Origin: Cryptomeria japonica
Lineage: Eukaryota > Streptophyta > Pinopsida > Cupressales > Cupressaceae
Assembly: GCF_030272615.1 (NCBI RefSeq)
Contig: NC_081405.1
Location: 568,975,095-569,039,094, forward strand
Direction: 5' to 3'
Length of the DNA: 64,000 nucleotides
Shown: positions 48,545-58,981 of the stretch, piece by piece
How positions within the stretch are numbered: position 1 is the first letter of the stretch
How the letters are laid out: each line of letters begins with the position of its first letter
Notes under the pieces: generated by a model
Databases searched by the model: none
What the model was told of the DNA's origin: nothing
Seen by the model: the letters and a program-made list of their open reading frames with translations, nothing else
Translations under genes and position numbers: made by a program

Positions 48545-49333
48545 TGTTGGCAAATGCACACTCCAATGAGAAATTGTAGGTGATTGAAGGTATTGTTATT
48601 GATGGCAACCTTACAATCATGTGATACCATCAGGCAGACATAGGCACCAGCACCGATAGACCCTACACCGACACACAGATCACCGGCACTGAAAAGGAAG
48701 ATTACCGACACCATGACCGATAGGAATTTTGTATAAATGTATTTTGTAATTAATTGTAAAATCTTTTGTAAGCCAACTTGGCAAATTGTAACATGACTCA
48801 TATAAGTATGAGATCATTATAGATCATTTAAAATGTGAAGTATGAAAAGAATATAGAAGACCTAATGTGCAAATTATTAGGATAAGAGTTTATGTATATT
48901 GCAGAGCTTAAATCGGTACTGAATCTGGCATAGTAGATGTTGATCTGAAGTAGTACAAGACATTGGATTTGTATAATCCAATTTTGTAAGTCAGTGTGAC
49001 TTCTTTTGTTACTGAGTAGTGAGCTTTAGGCACTTGGCCTTCCTGCATGTGCAAGCCCCTATTGTAAATAGTAATATTCCCTTATTGGCCAATAAGCGAA
49101 TATTGTGGGTCACAAATCCCACCGGGGTTTTTCCCACACCAGGTTTCCTCATTAAAAATATTGTGTTATGGTGTGATTTTCATGTTGTTGTTGTTGTTCT
49201 TATTTGTTGCATTATTTCTAGTTTACCGGTACATAGTTTTAATATGCTTTTCATGTTATAAGTTAAGAAAATTATTTTACCGGTTCTAATACTGATTCAC
49301 CCCCCCCTCTCAGTATCTTTGGGAATCCTAACA
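48545..49333 (+). repeat. E5 3' LTR (789 bp)
   Basis: TGTTGGCAAATGCACACTCC to GGAATCCTAACA, intact. Hairpin 2 (ATACTGA/TCAGTAT) is at 49289-49316. Confidence 0.9.
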
Positions 49334-49461
49334 GAGAATGATTTCAAAGCAAGAGAAGCACTCTTGAGTGCCTTGTCAGATCAGCAAATCATGGGATTAT
49401 CAGACTAATCTACTGCTAAAGCTATTTGGGATAAGTTTGAAACATTGAATGAAGGAGATAC
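49334..49461 (+). pseudogene. E4 gag, segment 2
   Basis: It reads ENDFKAREALLSALSDQQIM and continues to LNEGDT, directly continuing segment 1 and matching E2 gag at about 9450-9577. One Gln/Arg-type stop is at about 49408. It is cut by X after GATAC (49457-49461). Confidence 0.85.
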
Positions 49462-50330
49462 TGTTGTTCACAAATTCTGATCCCCTTCTTATCCCCTTTG
49501 ATGAGAAAGAATAACTCTGTATGTGAATGGAGAAATCAAGGAACAAGAAACTTAGAGAAACATATGACAAGGATTTAATAACCTTCTACACTTCAAACTT
49601 ATCCAAAGTTCAGGCGGGTATACCTTATGTGAATACTTTCACACTTTTAAACAAAATCCATAGTAACCATTGTCCAAAAACTAGTGGATCTTATCGCCTT
49701 AAATTGAAAAAATATAGGAAAACTTAAGCTCATTTTCGGTGTTGATCCTCAAGAGATATAGAAAAGAAAACATTAACAGATACCAGTGCCTTATCCAGGC
49801 TACAGAGTCATCTATTTTAAACAAGAACTTCTGAATTAAACATATCCATGCATCTCAATCACTTTGGCCTCTACCAACTCCATACATGCTTGACATGTAT
49901 AAGAATCCTCCCTTGTTATAATTAAACAGTGTTTATAAAATTCAAAGTTCCCAACAAATAACTTACTGATAAAGATATTTCTCGCATATTTAATTCCTCT
50001 CCTGAAGAAGAAAGCTAAGAAACATATCTATAAAGATTGTATTACAATCCCTGTTCAATTGAAATAACCCTGGATTACCCAAATGAAACCAGTAAAATAT
50101 TTGAAAGCATACCAGAAGACAACACAAATTTTAGGCTCAAAGTTAATGGTCTGTATATTTATATTCAATTTGGAAAATCTTACAAAACTTAGATAGTTTT
50201 CTGTGAAACACTAGAAAAAACGCAAATAAATTTCTGCATAGTTTCTTTACAAATTCTTGTGATCCCTTTTTTCATTAGTCCTAATATCCATTTATAATAT
50301 TATGGATGCATACAAGCTTTGGACCCTTTT
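49462..50330 (-). repeat. X left terminal noncoding region, probable LTR
   Basis: No coding frame. It contains AGATACCAGTGCCTTATCCAGG (in two parts, about 49776-49800), similar to the G2 LTR phrase GACCAGTGCCTCTATCCAGG. The inner boundary is not resolved. Confidence 0.4.
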
Positions 50331-50372
50331 CAAAAAAGTTTGTTACAAACTGAAATACTCTCCAAGAAACGG

Positions 50373-53300
50373 TTACAAGTTCTTTTCAACATCTTCGACC
50401 TCTTGCGCCTTTTGTTCTGTTGCAACCTCTTGTAACTGCTCTGAAGCATCTTCTTTCTGTCCCACATAACTATCCTTCCATTCCTGAAAAACATCATCAA
50501 TTCGCCAAGCAAAGATAACAACCTTTTGTTTCATATCTTCTAGCCTTTTTCGAGTGACTCTTAAATGCCCAATTTCTGTTTCTATGAAACCGTAATGAGA
50601 TTTCACCTTTTCAATTTCTTCAATTGTTTAGACAAATAAGGAAGTGTCATCAGTTTTAATAATTTGATTGATCCTTAGGGACAAATTGTGGTCCACCTCT
50701 TTTGACCAGGTATTCTTTTCTTTTAACTGAATTGGACTGATAAAACCTACTGGAAACAATTCAAATTTATGATCTGAATATTCTTTTCTATAAAGTTGGG
50801 CTTTTCTTGTCACACCTACCCTTTCCTCTGAGAGAATATTCATCTCTTTAATAAACTCACTAGTGGACCTTATAATGTCATTCTCCTTTGCATCTGGATG
50901 AGATGAACACATGAGCTCCAACTCCTTACCTCTAGGCATCCACTTATTAAGGATTGGTTCCAAAGTGGCTTCATCTTCTCTGAATTTGATCATAACTTCC
51001 AGAATCCTTTTCATATTTAAGTATTCAGTGGAGGTTTTGACTGAGTCAACAAACTTCAAGATTGTGGATTTCACCTTCTCCTCATATTTGTTTGCAAACA
51101 AGGCTTGAGCTTGTTTCAACCTTTCCAACTCTTGTTGGACATTTTCAGGTGATTGGGAACCAGAAGGCATAGGAGAAGGGGGTTATTCTATAATGGGACT
51201 AGTAGGAGGGGGTCGTGCTGGAGAGGAGGCTATCATGAGTGTAGAAGATTCACTTGGATTGTGCTGACCTGCCAACTGACTCTGGAGTCTAGTAATGATG
51301 TTTTCCCTGTTGGCTATTCCTTCTTTAGCCTCATTGTAAGCCTTTAAGATAGTCTCCTACTTCAATTGGAGATTAGCTTTTTCTTGTGCCTCTTTCTCTG
51401 CTACTGCCACATTAAAATTTGTAGTTTCCAAAATTGTGCTTGCAGCTTCCACTACCCCTATATCTTGGACTCTCTTAACAATCATGGCTCCTAAGAGGCT
51501 AGAATCTGATGCATTTTTCCTCCTTTTATTCTCATCCTTCTTTAATGACCACATGACAAGAGCGACATTATCTTTGATGAAGGTCACTCCTTCCATTGGC
51601 TTTATTTCCTTCCTTATTGCATCAAGAACTAAAGTATCAGCTATATCCCATTCAGGGAGAATTAACACACCAGCCTTTGCTACCATTTCTCTTCCTTTCT
51701 TAGGGGTGATTGTCTTAAACTCTTCCATCATTTCTTGCTTTATTTCTTCTTCCACCTGAGTGGCATCTCTGAGAGGCTACTCAATTATTCTCTTTTCACA
51801 TCTAACCTTGAATTGTTCCATATTCTGCTTCCATAGAAATTGCATGGAAGCCCCTGTTGTAACAAAGTTACTATTAGCCAAGAATTCTTCACTGGCTTGT
51901 TTAATAGTAAGGTCCAATTCTTGGCTCTTTAGCTCACCATTAGCCAAATCCATTTCAGCACTAGGTGGCTCTTCAGGCATCCCCTCTTGGGTCTCCTCAT
52001 AGGTATAGGAAATCTCACCGAGGCTCCCTAACTGTAATAATTGTTTAGCCACTGCTTGCTCATCTCCAATGTGGATAGGAGACTGAGATGGAGAATATTG
52101 AGGTTCATTAGTTTCAACTTCCTTTCCCACTCTTTGCCTTTTAGGGTAATCCTGAATGTCAATGACATCTTCAATTTTCCTTCTCCCTTTTGAAGTGGAG
52201 GGCTCACCTATCACTGGCATCATCATAGTGTAATTTGACTTCTTATGCATTATATAGTCACCAAGTGGGATAGCCTTAGCAAAAGTAGGCTTAGCCAAGA
52301 CCAGCTTAACCCTATCAGGATCATTTTGCATTATAGCCTCCCTTTTTTCTTTTAAGGCTGCATGAGGTCTTCAAAATAGAGAATCAAGAATTTCATTTTC
52401 TCCTCAAAAGGGTTGAAGCTAGAAAGAGGGTCATAGCCACTGTCAAATTGATGGATAAAATCAAGTGCCTTCTTATATGCAACCCACTTCTCCTTCCTTA
52501 GTTCCTGCTCATCTAAGCTAAATTTATTCCTAATCAAATCTTTGGGGAAATGAAATTGGTGAGGCCTACCTCTACACACTGCTCTCTTTCTGAACATGCC
52601 ATTGAAAAAGTCCTCAGGGTCTACACATCTTGAAACTGCAGTTGACAGCCTATATGGCTTAAAGAATTCTTCAAAATATTTCCATCCACCTTTAGTGATT
52701 ACAAAATGGTGGGCCATGGTGATAGTCGGGAAAATGGTCCTTTTACCCTTATTGGTTAGCTCTACCTCTTGCACTCCTCCAATTTGTCTCAAAACTTCTG
52801 CAATCCCTATCTTTAATGGGACCCGATAGGGCAACAAATAGGGGGTACCTCTAAAACCATACACTCTTAAGACAGTAGAAACAGGGTACAAATACATGTC
52901 TCCCCAATTGTGAACATTCTTAATATCTTCTGCAAACTCTTTAGGCCTAAGGAATTCCAAAAGATCCTTAGGAATCCTAGGGTTTTCTGCACATAAAAGA
53001 ATTGTAATCTTAGATGCAAAGCATCTATCAAACTTTATAAAACTAGCGTCTTCTATATCCCAGGATAAGAGAGTGCTCCAAAGTTGCACGGGCATCTCCT
53101 CTTTATCTTTAACCTTGACCAAATCCATATCTTTTGCAAAGTAATCAACACCTTTGAACAAGAACATATGCATTAACAGGGAATACCATCCAAATGGCCT
53201 ATTTACCTTACCATTTTTAATCCCTATAAGCCCTGCATGAATAACATCAGTGAGGTATGGGGCAAAATCAAAGGTGATTTCCAGGGAAGGGTTTAGAATT

Positions 53301-54004
53301 TGGGCAATCATTAGCATATAATGGGTTGGCATATGTTTCTCAGCGTCTTCTCCAAAGATCTGACATAGTGTCCAATACATACCCTTAGCTCTTTCTTAAA
53401 GTAAACAAATTCAGGGAAAATGGTTCCATTGTGCTAGGGCCTACAACTCTTAACCCTGCTATCTTAACAAAGAGCTCTTTCAATGGGCCACTCCTAAGAT
53501 GATCTCTTTGTGCATTGTAGACTTGAGCTAATGCTTCAAAATCAATAGGCTCAAGATAATTTGAAGCTTCACTAAGCTTGAAAACATTTCTAAACTCATC
53601 ATCTTTAATTTCAACTAGGGATGATCCCTTTACATTCCTGATGCATCTTGCTATAGGGTCATAATTCTATGCAATTAGGGTCAATAGATCTACATCCATG
53701 AATACACCAGGGACCACAAGTTTTCCTACATCCAGTTCCCATATACTATTTAAAGGAGCTGGGGAATGTCTCTGCCCAAAACTAGCTTTGAACATTCCTA
53801 AACCTTATATCCTATCTCAAGGTCCCTTAACCAATTGCCTTTATCATATAGGCCATCCCCAATTTTTAGACGAGGGTTCTTTGGTACTAACTCTTTGGCC
53901 TTAGCCCCAGCATTGGTGGACATGGTTAACTGTTCTAAAACATCATCATAGATGTTCTTGTCCTGATAATTCACTTTTCCTGTCAACTCTCTTCTTAGTG
54001 TCAT
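50373..54004 (-). pseudogene. X cargo ORF: unrecognised ~1,200-codon protein
   Basis: It starts MTLRRELTGKVNYQDKN at 54004 and ends at 50373. The first part (54004 to about 52350) is globular: RLKIGDGLYDKGNWLRDLE, then RCIRNVKGSSLVEIKDDEF with EFRNVFKLSE, HYMLMIAQILNPSLEITFDF, and WYSLLMHMFLFKGVDYF. The second part has a basic, NLS-like YPKRQRVGKE (about 52165), Pro/Glu-rich linkers and a Lys/Glu-rich coiled-coil C-terminus with ERLKQAQALFANKYEEK (about 51115). Breaks: frameshifts near 53800, 53395 and 52345; stops near 53665, 51777, 51357 and 50628. Long open stretches despite decay show it was a real gene. The family is unknown to me; the layout (globular half, NLS-like region, coiled coil) is like E7 ORF2, without clear sequence identity. 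Confidence 0.7.
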
Positions 54005-54339
54005 TCCGAATAAGCAACTATACCACTTGAAACTAGCACAGACCTCTAATGAAATAATTCACACAACAATGATTGGAAATAGACTAGAATTATCAAGAAA
54101 AGCACAAAAAACCTGATTATTTGCCTGAAAAGAATCGCTCTACACCAATTGCTCTGCAACAGACTTCGATGAAACAATACTAACAATCAAGTTGATGCAG
54201 ACTCTAAAGGACAAGTTGGTATTGAATTTTTAGAAATTAACTCTACATGCTTAGGCTATCTTTTCAGAATTGAATTCACCAAATCAAATTCAAAATTGAC
54301 TCCAACAAGTCATAACTTTCTCTGAGTCTTTCCTCTATT
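54005..54339. other. X leader upstream of the cargo ORF
   Basis: No gene. It lies between the ORF start (minus strand) and the 343-bp array and is a candidate 5' untranslated region. Confidence 0.4.
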
Positions 54340-55900
54340 TTGGTCTTTCGCTATTTCGCAGTGCATAAAACCTTTGCAGCTTTCTTTCGCGAAACAATGC
54401 TGGCCATTGGATTACAGGAACTTACACCGCCTTTACCTCCATCTGATCTCTCTTTGTTAATATCGGGCCCACCTTCTTTTCATTATTTCGTGGGCTTTAA
54501 CACTTGTGTACTTTTACTTCATGAAGCCACACCAATCATTAGATCAAGCTCTAATCACCTGGTCTTTAACTCTAACCAAGACTGTCAATCTCACTAATTA
54601 ACCGCGCCTCACCTTGACGGCTAACAGTTTTTGCCATTTCACAGAGATTAAGTTGCAGGCATCTTTGGGCTACAAAACAACAAGAACCATTGGATCACAC
54701 ACAAGGTGAATATCTTTTAACAAATGTTAAACCTTTCAAGTGGGCCCTTTATTTTCAGAGATCTTTTACTTTACCTAGTCACCAGTTAACAAATGCCACG
54801 TGGTAATCATCCATTAGCTCAGGAAGTTCCTCTGGGTTCCACTCTGAATTGACCACGTGTTTTGCTTCACTATTCTCCACATAACTGCCAGTTACACCTA
54901 GGCAGGCCCTCAACTACCCTTCAGAGCCACATGGCGTTCAACACATCACTATTAAACTCTACAAAAAGAACTAACTGTCATTCCACCTCATTTCGCTACT
55001 TCGCAAAAACTAATCTTCATTTAGCTTGCGGCTATGAAACCACAAGGATCGTTGGATCAAAATAGACTTGATCAACTTTTAACTTTGTGCCCTACCTGTC
55101 CTTTGGGCCCACTAGCCCTTTTCGCCACTTCGTGATGACTAACTTACTAGCATCTTATCTCCATGAATCAACGCAAGTCGTCAGATCTCAGGAACTTTCT
55201 TGTTGTTTATTCTTTCTATGACCATCTCACCTGGGCCCATTGTGGACCGCCAACTGAGCACCCCGTCACTACTCTGTTATCGCCAATTGGACCTACCACC
55301 TTTATTGCCACCTTTAGTGGGACCCACCACCTTTTCACTACTTCACGAAAGGTGAAACACGTGCATCTCCTAGCCAAGAATCAATGCAAGCCATTGATCC
55401 TTTTCCAACCCGATCACCCTTTAACCAAGGAAGACCACTTGTCTCTGGGCCCCACCATGTGTTTTCGTTGTTTCGCAAAACATATACCATGTGCATCTCA
55501 GGCTAGTGAATCAATGTGAGCCATTGGATCACAATCAAGATGCAATTCTTTTATCCGAAAGTCAATCCATCTGGTCACCAAGTTTATTCTTTGATTTACT
55601 TAACCTCGAGGCCACGTGTGACTTTCTGATTTGCCACCTAAACCACCTGGACCGCTAACTAGACTGCCATGTCATTTCGCTACTTCACGAAGGATAAATC
55701 TCAAGAACCTTTTGGCCATGAATCAATGCGGGCCGTTGATCATTCTCTGAACCAACCACTCTTTACTCTTTGGAAAACCTACCTGGTTCTGGGACCTGCC
55801 ACTTTTCACTATTTCATAGAGGGTAACCTGTGATCATTTTCATCCTATGAATCAATGCAGGCTATTGGATCAACGAAGAGTTGCATGACACTTACAGGGC
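54340..55900. repeat. 343-bp higher-order tandem array with TTCGC..GCGAA palindromes
   Basis: The motif TTTTCGCTACTTCGCGAA, in variants, occurs near 54345, 54472, 54631, 54988, 55117, 55331, 55460, 55672 and 55803. From 54988 on the spacing alternates about 130 and 213 bases, so the full unit is about 343 bp with two motif copies. Each motif is followed 40-60 bases later by a phrase like AATCAATGCAAGCCATTGGATC in pieces. GGGCCCACC-type phrases often precede the motif. Frames in the array are incidental. Confidence 0.8.
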
Positions 55901-56212
55901 CTGATAAATATTAGAAAAAAGGCAAAGTAATAGGCGTATAAAATTCAAAATATTTAAAGGGATCGCCTAGGTAAGTAACAATGGGGTGACACTTCTCATG
56001 ATAGACGGACCCATCATTTAAGTGGTAAAAAGTAATGCAAAATTAGAATCAGGTTTTTACTTAGACACCTTGAAGGTTAGAACTTCAAACCCTTAAACCT
56101 TCCCATTGGCTTACAACAAAAACGAGGTAACAAGGCCAACACCAGACTCAAAATTTCAACAAAATTAGCCAATTATGGACCGAGAACATCCATTTTTAAA
56201 ATGGTGATAATA
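55901..56212 (-). other. X right terminal noncoding region
   Basis: No gene. On the minus strand it starts TATTATCACC, probably TGTTATCACC before decay. It would be the outer part of the 5' LTR if X is a minus-strand LTR element, but no matching copy is found at the left end. Confidence 0.35.
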
Positions 56213-56631
56213 GATACCACTGTCAAAATTGCAAAACTAGAATGCTTCTAGGTCAGGTATGGAAATTTAAAAATGGAAGAAGATGAAATAATTTTTTCTT
56301 TTATGGAAAGGGTTAATGAAATTATTTTGGGAATACAATGTTGTGGAGGTTCCTTAAGGGAAGATGAAATTGTTTCTAAAGTTTTAAGAGCATTACCACT
56401 GGCATACAAAATGAAATTAATTACCATAAGTGAGTTGAGAATCATGCCTAATACATCAGTGTCTAGAGATACCTTGGTTGGAAAACTTTCAGCATTTGAG
56501 CTTGAGTGATTCGGTCATGTTGCTACAATTAAGTTAGATTTAGCTTTCAAAGCATCATCATCTGCAACATCCTCATCGCCAGCTGATAAATCTGATTGGA
56601 AAGCACTTTATGCAAGAGAACTATTGGGAAA
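56213..56631 (+). pseudogene. E4 gag, segment 3
   Basis: It begins with the second GATAC, then TVKIAKLECF-stop-VRYGNLKMEE, CCGGSLREDEIVSKVLRALP and KSDWKALYAREL, aligned to E2 gag at about 9578-9976. Stops at about 56250 and 56507 replace Gln/Glu-type codons. It is interrupted by E7 after AGAAC (56627-56631). Confidence 0.88.
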
Positions 56632-57452
56632 TGCACACTCCAATGAGAATTTGTAGGTGATTTAAGGTTTTGTCATTGATGGCAACCTTGCAATCATATG
56701 ACACTAGAAAGACAAAGATACCAGCACTGGTAGCGACAGACTCTACACTGGCATACAAAACACCGATAGTGAAAGGAAGGATACCAGCACCTTGGCCGAC
56801 TTCAATTTTGTTTAAAATGTATTTTGTAATTAATTGTAAAATCATTGTAAGATGACATGGCGAGTTGTAATATGACTCATATATGTATGAGATAACTGTA
56901 GATCATTTTGTAGTAGAAAATAGTTGAAAAAAGGAAGATAATAACAGACCTAATATGCAAATTATTGGTTAAGAGTTTATGTATGTGGTCAAGCTTAAAC
57001 TAGTACTGAACTTGGCATAGGAGATGGTGATCTAAAGCAGTACAATACTTTGGATTTTCATAATCCATATTATAAGTCAGTGTGACTTCATTTTGAGCAG
57101 TGAGCTCTAGGCACTTGGCCTTCCTGCATGTGCAGGCCCCTATTGTAAAAGTAATATTCTCTTATTGGCTAGTAAGTGAGTATTATGGGTCACAAATCCC
57201 ACCGAGGTTTTTCCCACACCGGGTTTCCTTATTAAATCATTGTGTTATGGTGTGCTTCTCATGTTTTTGTTATTGCTCTAAGTTACTGCATTATTCCTGG
57301 TTTACCAATACACAGTTTTATTATGCTTTTCACGTTTTAAGTCAAGTAAATTTATATATCGGTTAGATACTAATTCACCCCCCCTGTTAGTATATTTGGG
57401 AATCCTAACAATTGGTATCAAATCCTGGTCCTCTATTTTCAAAAGCCTAACA
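56632..57452 (+). repeat. E7 5' LTR, including one 42-bp PBS-type unit
   Basis: It starts TATTGGGAAATGCACACTCC (TG mutated to TA). A family-standard end CCTAACA lies at 57410, but comparison with the 3' LTR, which continues through one 42-bp unit to 63409, places the end at 57452. Hairpin 1 is at 57204-57230. Hairpin 2 (ATACTAA/TTAGTAT) has both arms changed relative to the 3' LTR (ATACTGA/TCAGTAT). Confidence 0.75.
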
Positions 57453-57536
57453 ATTGGTATCAGAGCTTGGTCCTCTATTTCCAAAAGCCTAACAATTGGT
57501 ATCAGAGCCTGGTCCTCTATTTTCTAAAGCCTAACA
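57411..57536 (+). repeat. Three tandem 42-bp units each containing a PBS
   Basis: ATTGGTATCA starts at 57411, 57453 and 57495. Each unit continues CCTGGTCCTCTATTTTC and ends AAGCCTAACA. The first PBS is mutated (TGGTATCAAATC); the second and third are canonical TGGTATCAGAGC. E5 has one unit only. Confidence 0.9.
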
Positions 57537-57565
57537 GCTTGAGGAAGACCTTGACACCAGTAGAG

Positions 57566-58677
57566 ATGGAAAACTTGAGGAAGCAGTTGGAAACAACTCT
57601 TACAAACTATGATGCAGAAAAAGTAAAGAATATCAAACTTGAAGATGATCTAAAGGCTACTCAGGATATTATTCAAGCACTTCAAGAAAATCTCACTATT
57701 GCAAGGAACAAAAGAAGAGAACTTTGTGAAAAGATGCAGAATGAGAATGATGAAAAGGAAACTCTTAATGATCTGGTAAAGAAGCTAAGACAAGAAAGCA
57801 GTACAACAAAGAATGAGATGCAAGACATGACTATGAGATTCTGTAAAAATATTGAAGATAGAAAGAAGAATGAAGATGACCTGGTTAGAAGAGTAAATGA
57901 TGCTGGAAATGAAAATCTAAGACTCAGTCATGAGAATGATGTGTTAAAGATAGACCTAATTCACTTAGAGCATGAAAAAACTAAACTCATGAGACAAAAG
58001 GACTTCTTGGAAAATGAATTGGCTACTGAAAATCATCACAAGGACAAACTCAAGAAAAGTTCAGAGGAAATTGATGACATGCTGAAGAATCAGAAACCTA
58101 AGGGTGATACAAATGGCCTTGGTTTTGAATCTAGTGAAAGCTCCGATACTGCAAACCTTCATGATCATAACAAACCGGTAAGACAACCTAATACTTATAA
58201 ATTTAATGGAAAATACTTTAACTGTAACAAGTATGGTCATAGAGAAAATCAATGTAGATCTAGAAATTATCAGAACACTAATACACCCACCGGTCAATAT
58301 TCAAAATGCAACAAAGTTGGTTATAATTCATAAAATTATAGAATGAATGTAAGATGTTATGTTTGCGGAATATTTGGACACTTATCTAATCAATGCAGAA
58401 CACATACCAACGTAGGATATGGAAAAGCTATTCGGAAAAAAATGTGACTTGTTATGCCTGTAATAAAATTGGACATATTGCTAGATTCTGTAGAAGTAAG
58501 ATATCATCGGTAAACAATAAAGGTCCGAGTTTGAAAGGTAAAGAAAAAGTTGAAGAGGTAAAACAAGAATTCTCAAAACAATGGATCAGAAAGTCAGATC
58601 AGAATGTTGATGGTAATACTCCTCCACTAGCAGAAGAGAGTAACACTCCACTGGCAGGAGAATCTTCATCTAACTGA
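57566..58677 (+). pseudogene. E7 ORF1: coiled-coil protein with four zinc knuckles
   Basis: It starts MENLRKQLETTLTNYDAEK at 57566. Residues 1 to about 190 are predicted by eye to be coiled coil (Lys/Glu/Leu heptads). A linker is followed by four retroviral-type knuckles: YFNCNKYGHRENQC (first Cys lost, about 58209), YSKCNKVGYNS (damaged, about 58300), CYVCGIFGHLSNQC (intact, about 58354) and CYACNKIGHIARFC (intact, about 58451). A TAA at 58331 and an indel in the A-run at about 58437 break the frame. The tail is Lys/Ser/Glu rich and ends GESSSN-stop. It resembles the coiled-coil/knuckle part of E3 gag, so it is probably a copia gag derivative that could bind RNA. Confidence 0.75.
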
Positions 58678-58981
58678 AGCAAATCTTTTGGGGGTTTAGC
58701 AACAAAATGAAAAACATGCTATTATTCCCTCGGTTGATGGTAAGAAGTTGAAATTACTTCTATATCGGCATATGAGTTAAGTTGTGACTTAACCGACAAG
58801 CATTAAATATGGTAGTTGGAGAAAATAACATTATAAAGCAAGTGTTTTGGCTCCTTTTTCATTCACCAAACATTCAAATCTTCAAGAGCGCGAAAATTTC
58901 TGAGTGAAGGCATTCCAAGCAAAGAAGTGAAGCAATCCATCAAATCATTCATCCTTAAGGCAGATTGAGGTATTTATAGCT
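58678..58981 (+). other. E7 spacer between ORF1 and ORF2
   Basis: No gene. It contains ACATTATAAAGC (about 58830) and ends GAGGTATTTATAGCTATGG at the ORF2 start. It resembles a 5' untranslated leader, so ORF2 may have had its own promoter before or after capture. Confidence 0.4.

Larger units (their letters stand above)
38948..49333 (+). mobile_element. E5: pol-less LTR element, internal-deletion form
   Basis: Plus strand, LTRs of 789 bp each once E6 is removed, flanked by GAGAT (38943-38947) and GAGAA (49334-49338). After removing E6, the element is about 2.75 kb. Between the LTRs are only a PBS, a coiled-coil ORF and a PPT; no protease, integrase or RT. The ORF equals the start of E7 ORF1 joined to the end of E7 ORF2, so E5 is a deletion derivative of an E7-like element. 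Confidence 0.88.
49462..56212 (-). mobile_element. X: LTR-type element with large cargo ORF and 343-bp tandem array
   Basis: A 6.75-kb insertion in E4 gag flanked by GATAC (49457-49461 and 56213-56217). On the plus strand it begins TGTTGTTCAC and ends GATAATA, consistent with TG...CA after one C-to-T change. Its left part (to about 50330) is noncoding and shares a CCAGTGCC-TATCCAGG phrase with the G2 LTR, suggesting an LTR of a related gypsy-type family. I could not find a matching LTR at the right end, so class and boundaries of the LTRs remain uncertain. Its only gene is a long minus-strand ORF of unknown family; no RT, integrase or protease is visible. Confidence 0.65.

Noticed and set aside
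54340-55519. Plus-strand frames 54340-54597, 54862-55065 and 55163-55519 as small genes
   Set aside because: They coincide with units of the 343-bp tandem array and have no shared protein sequence in frame.
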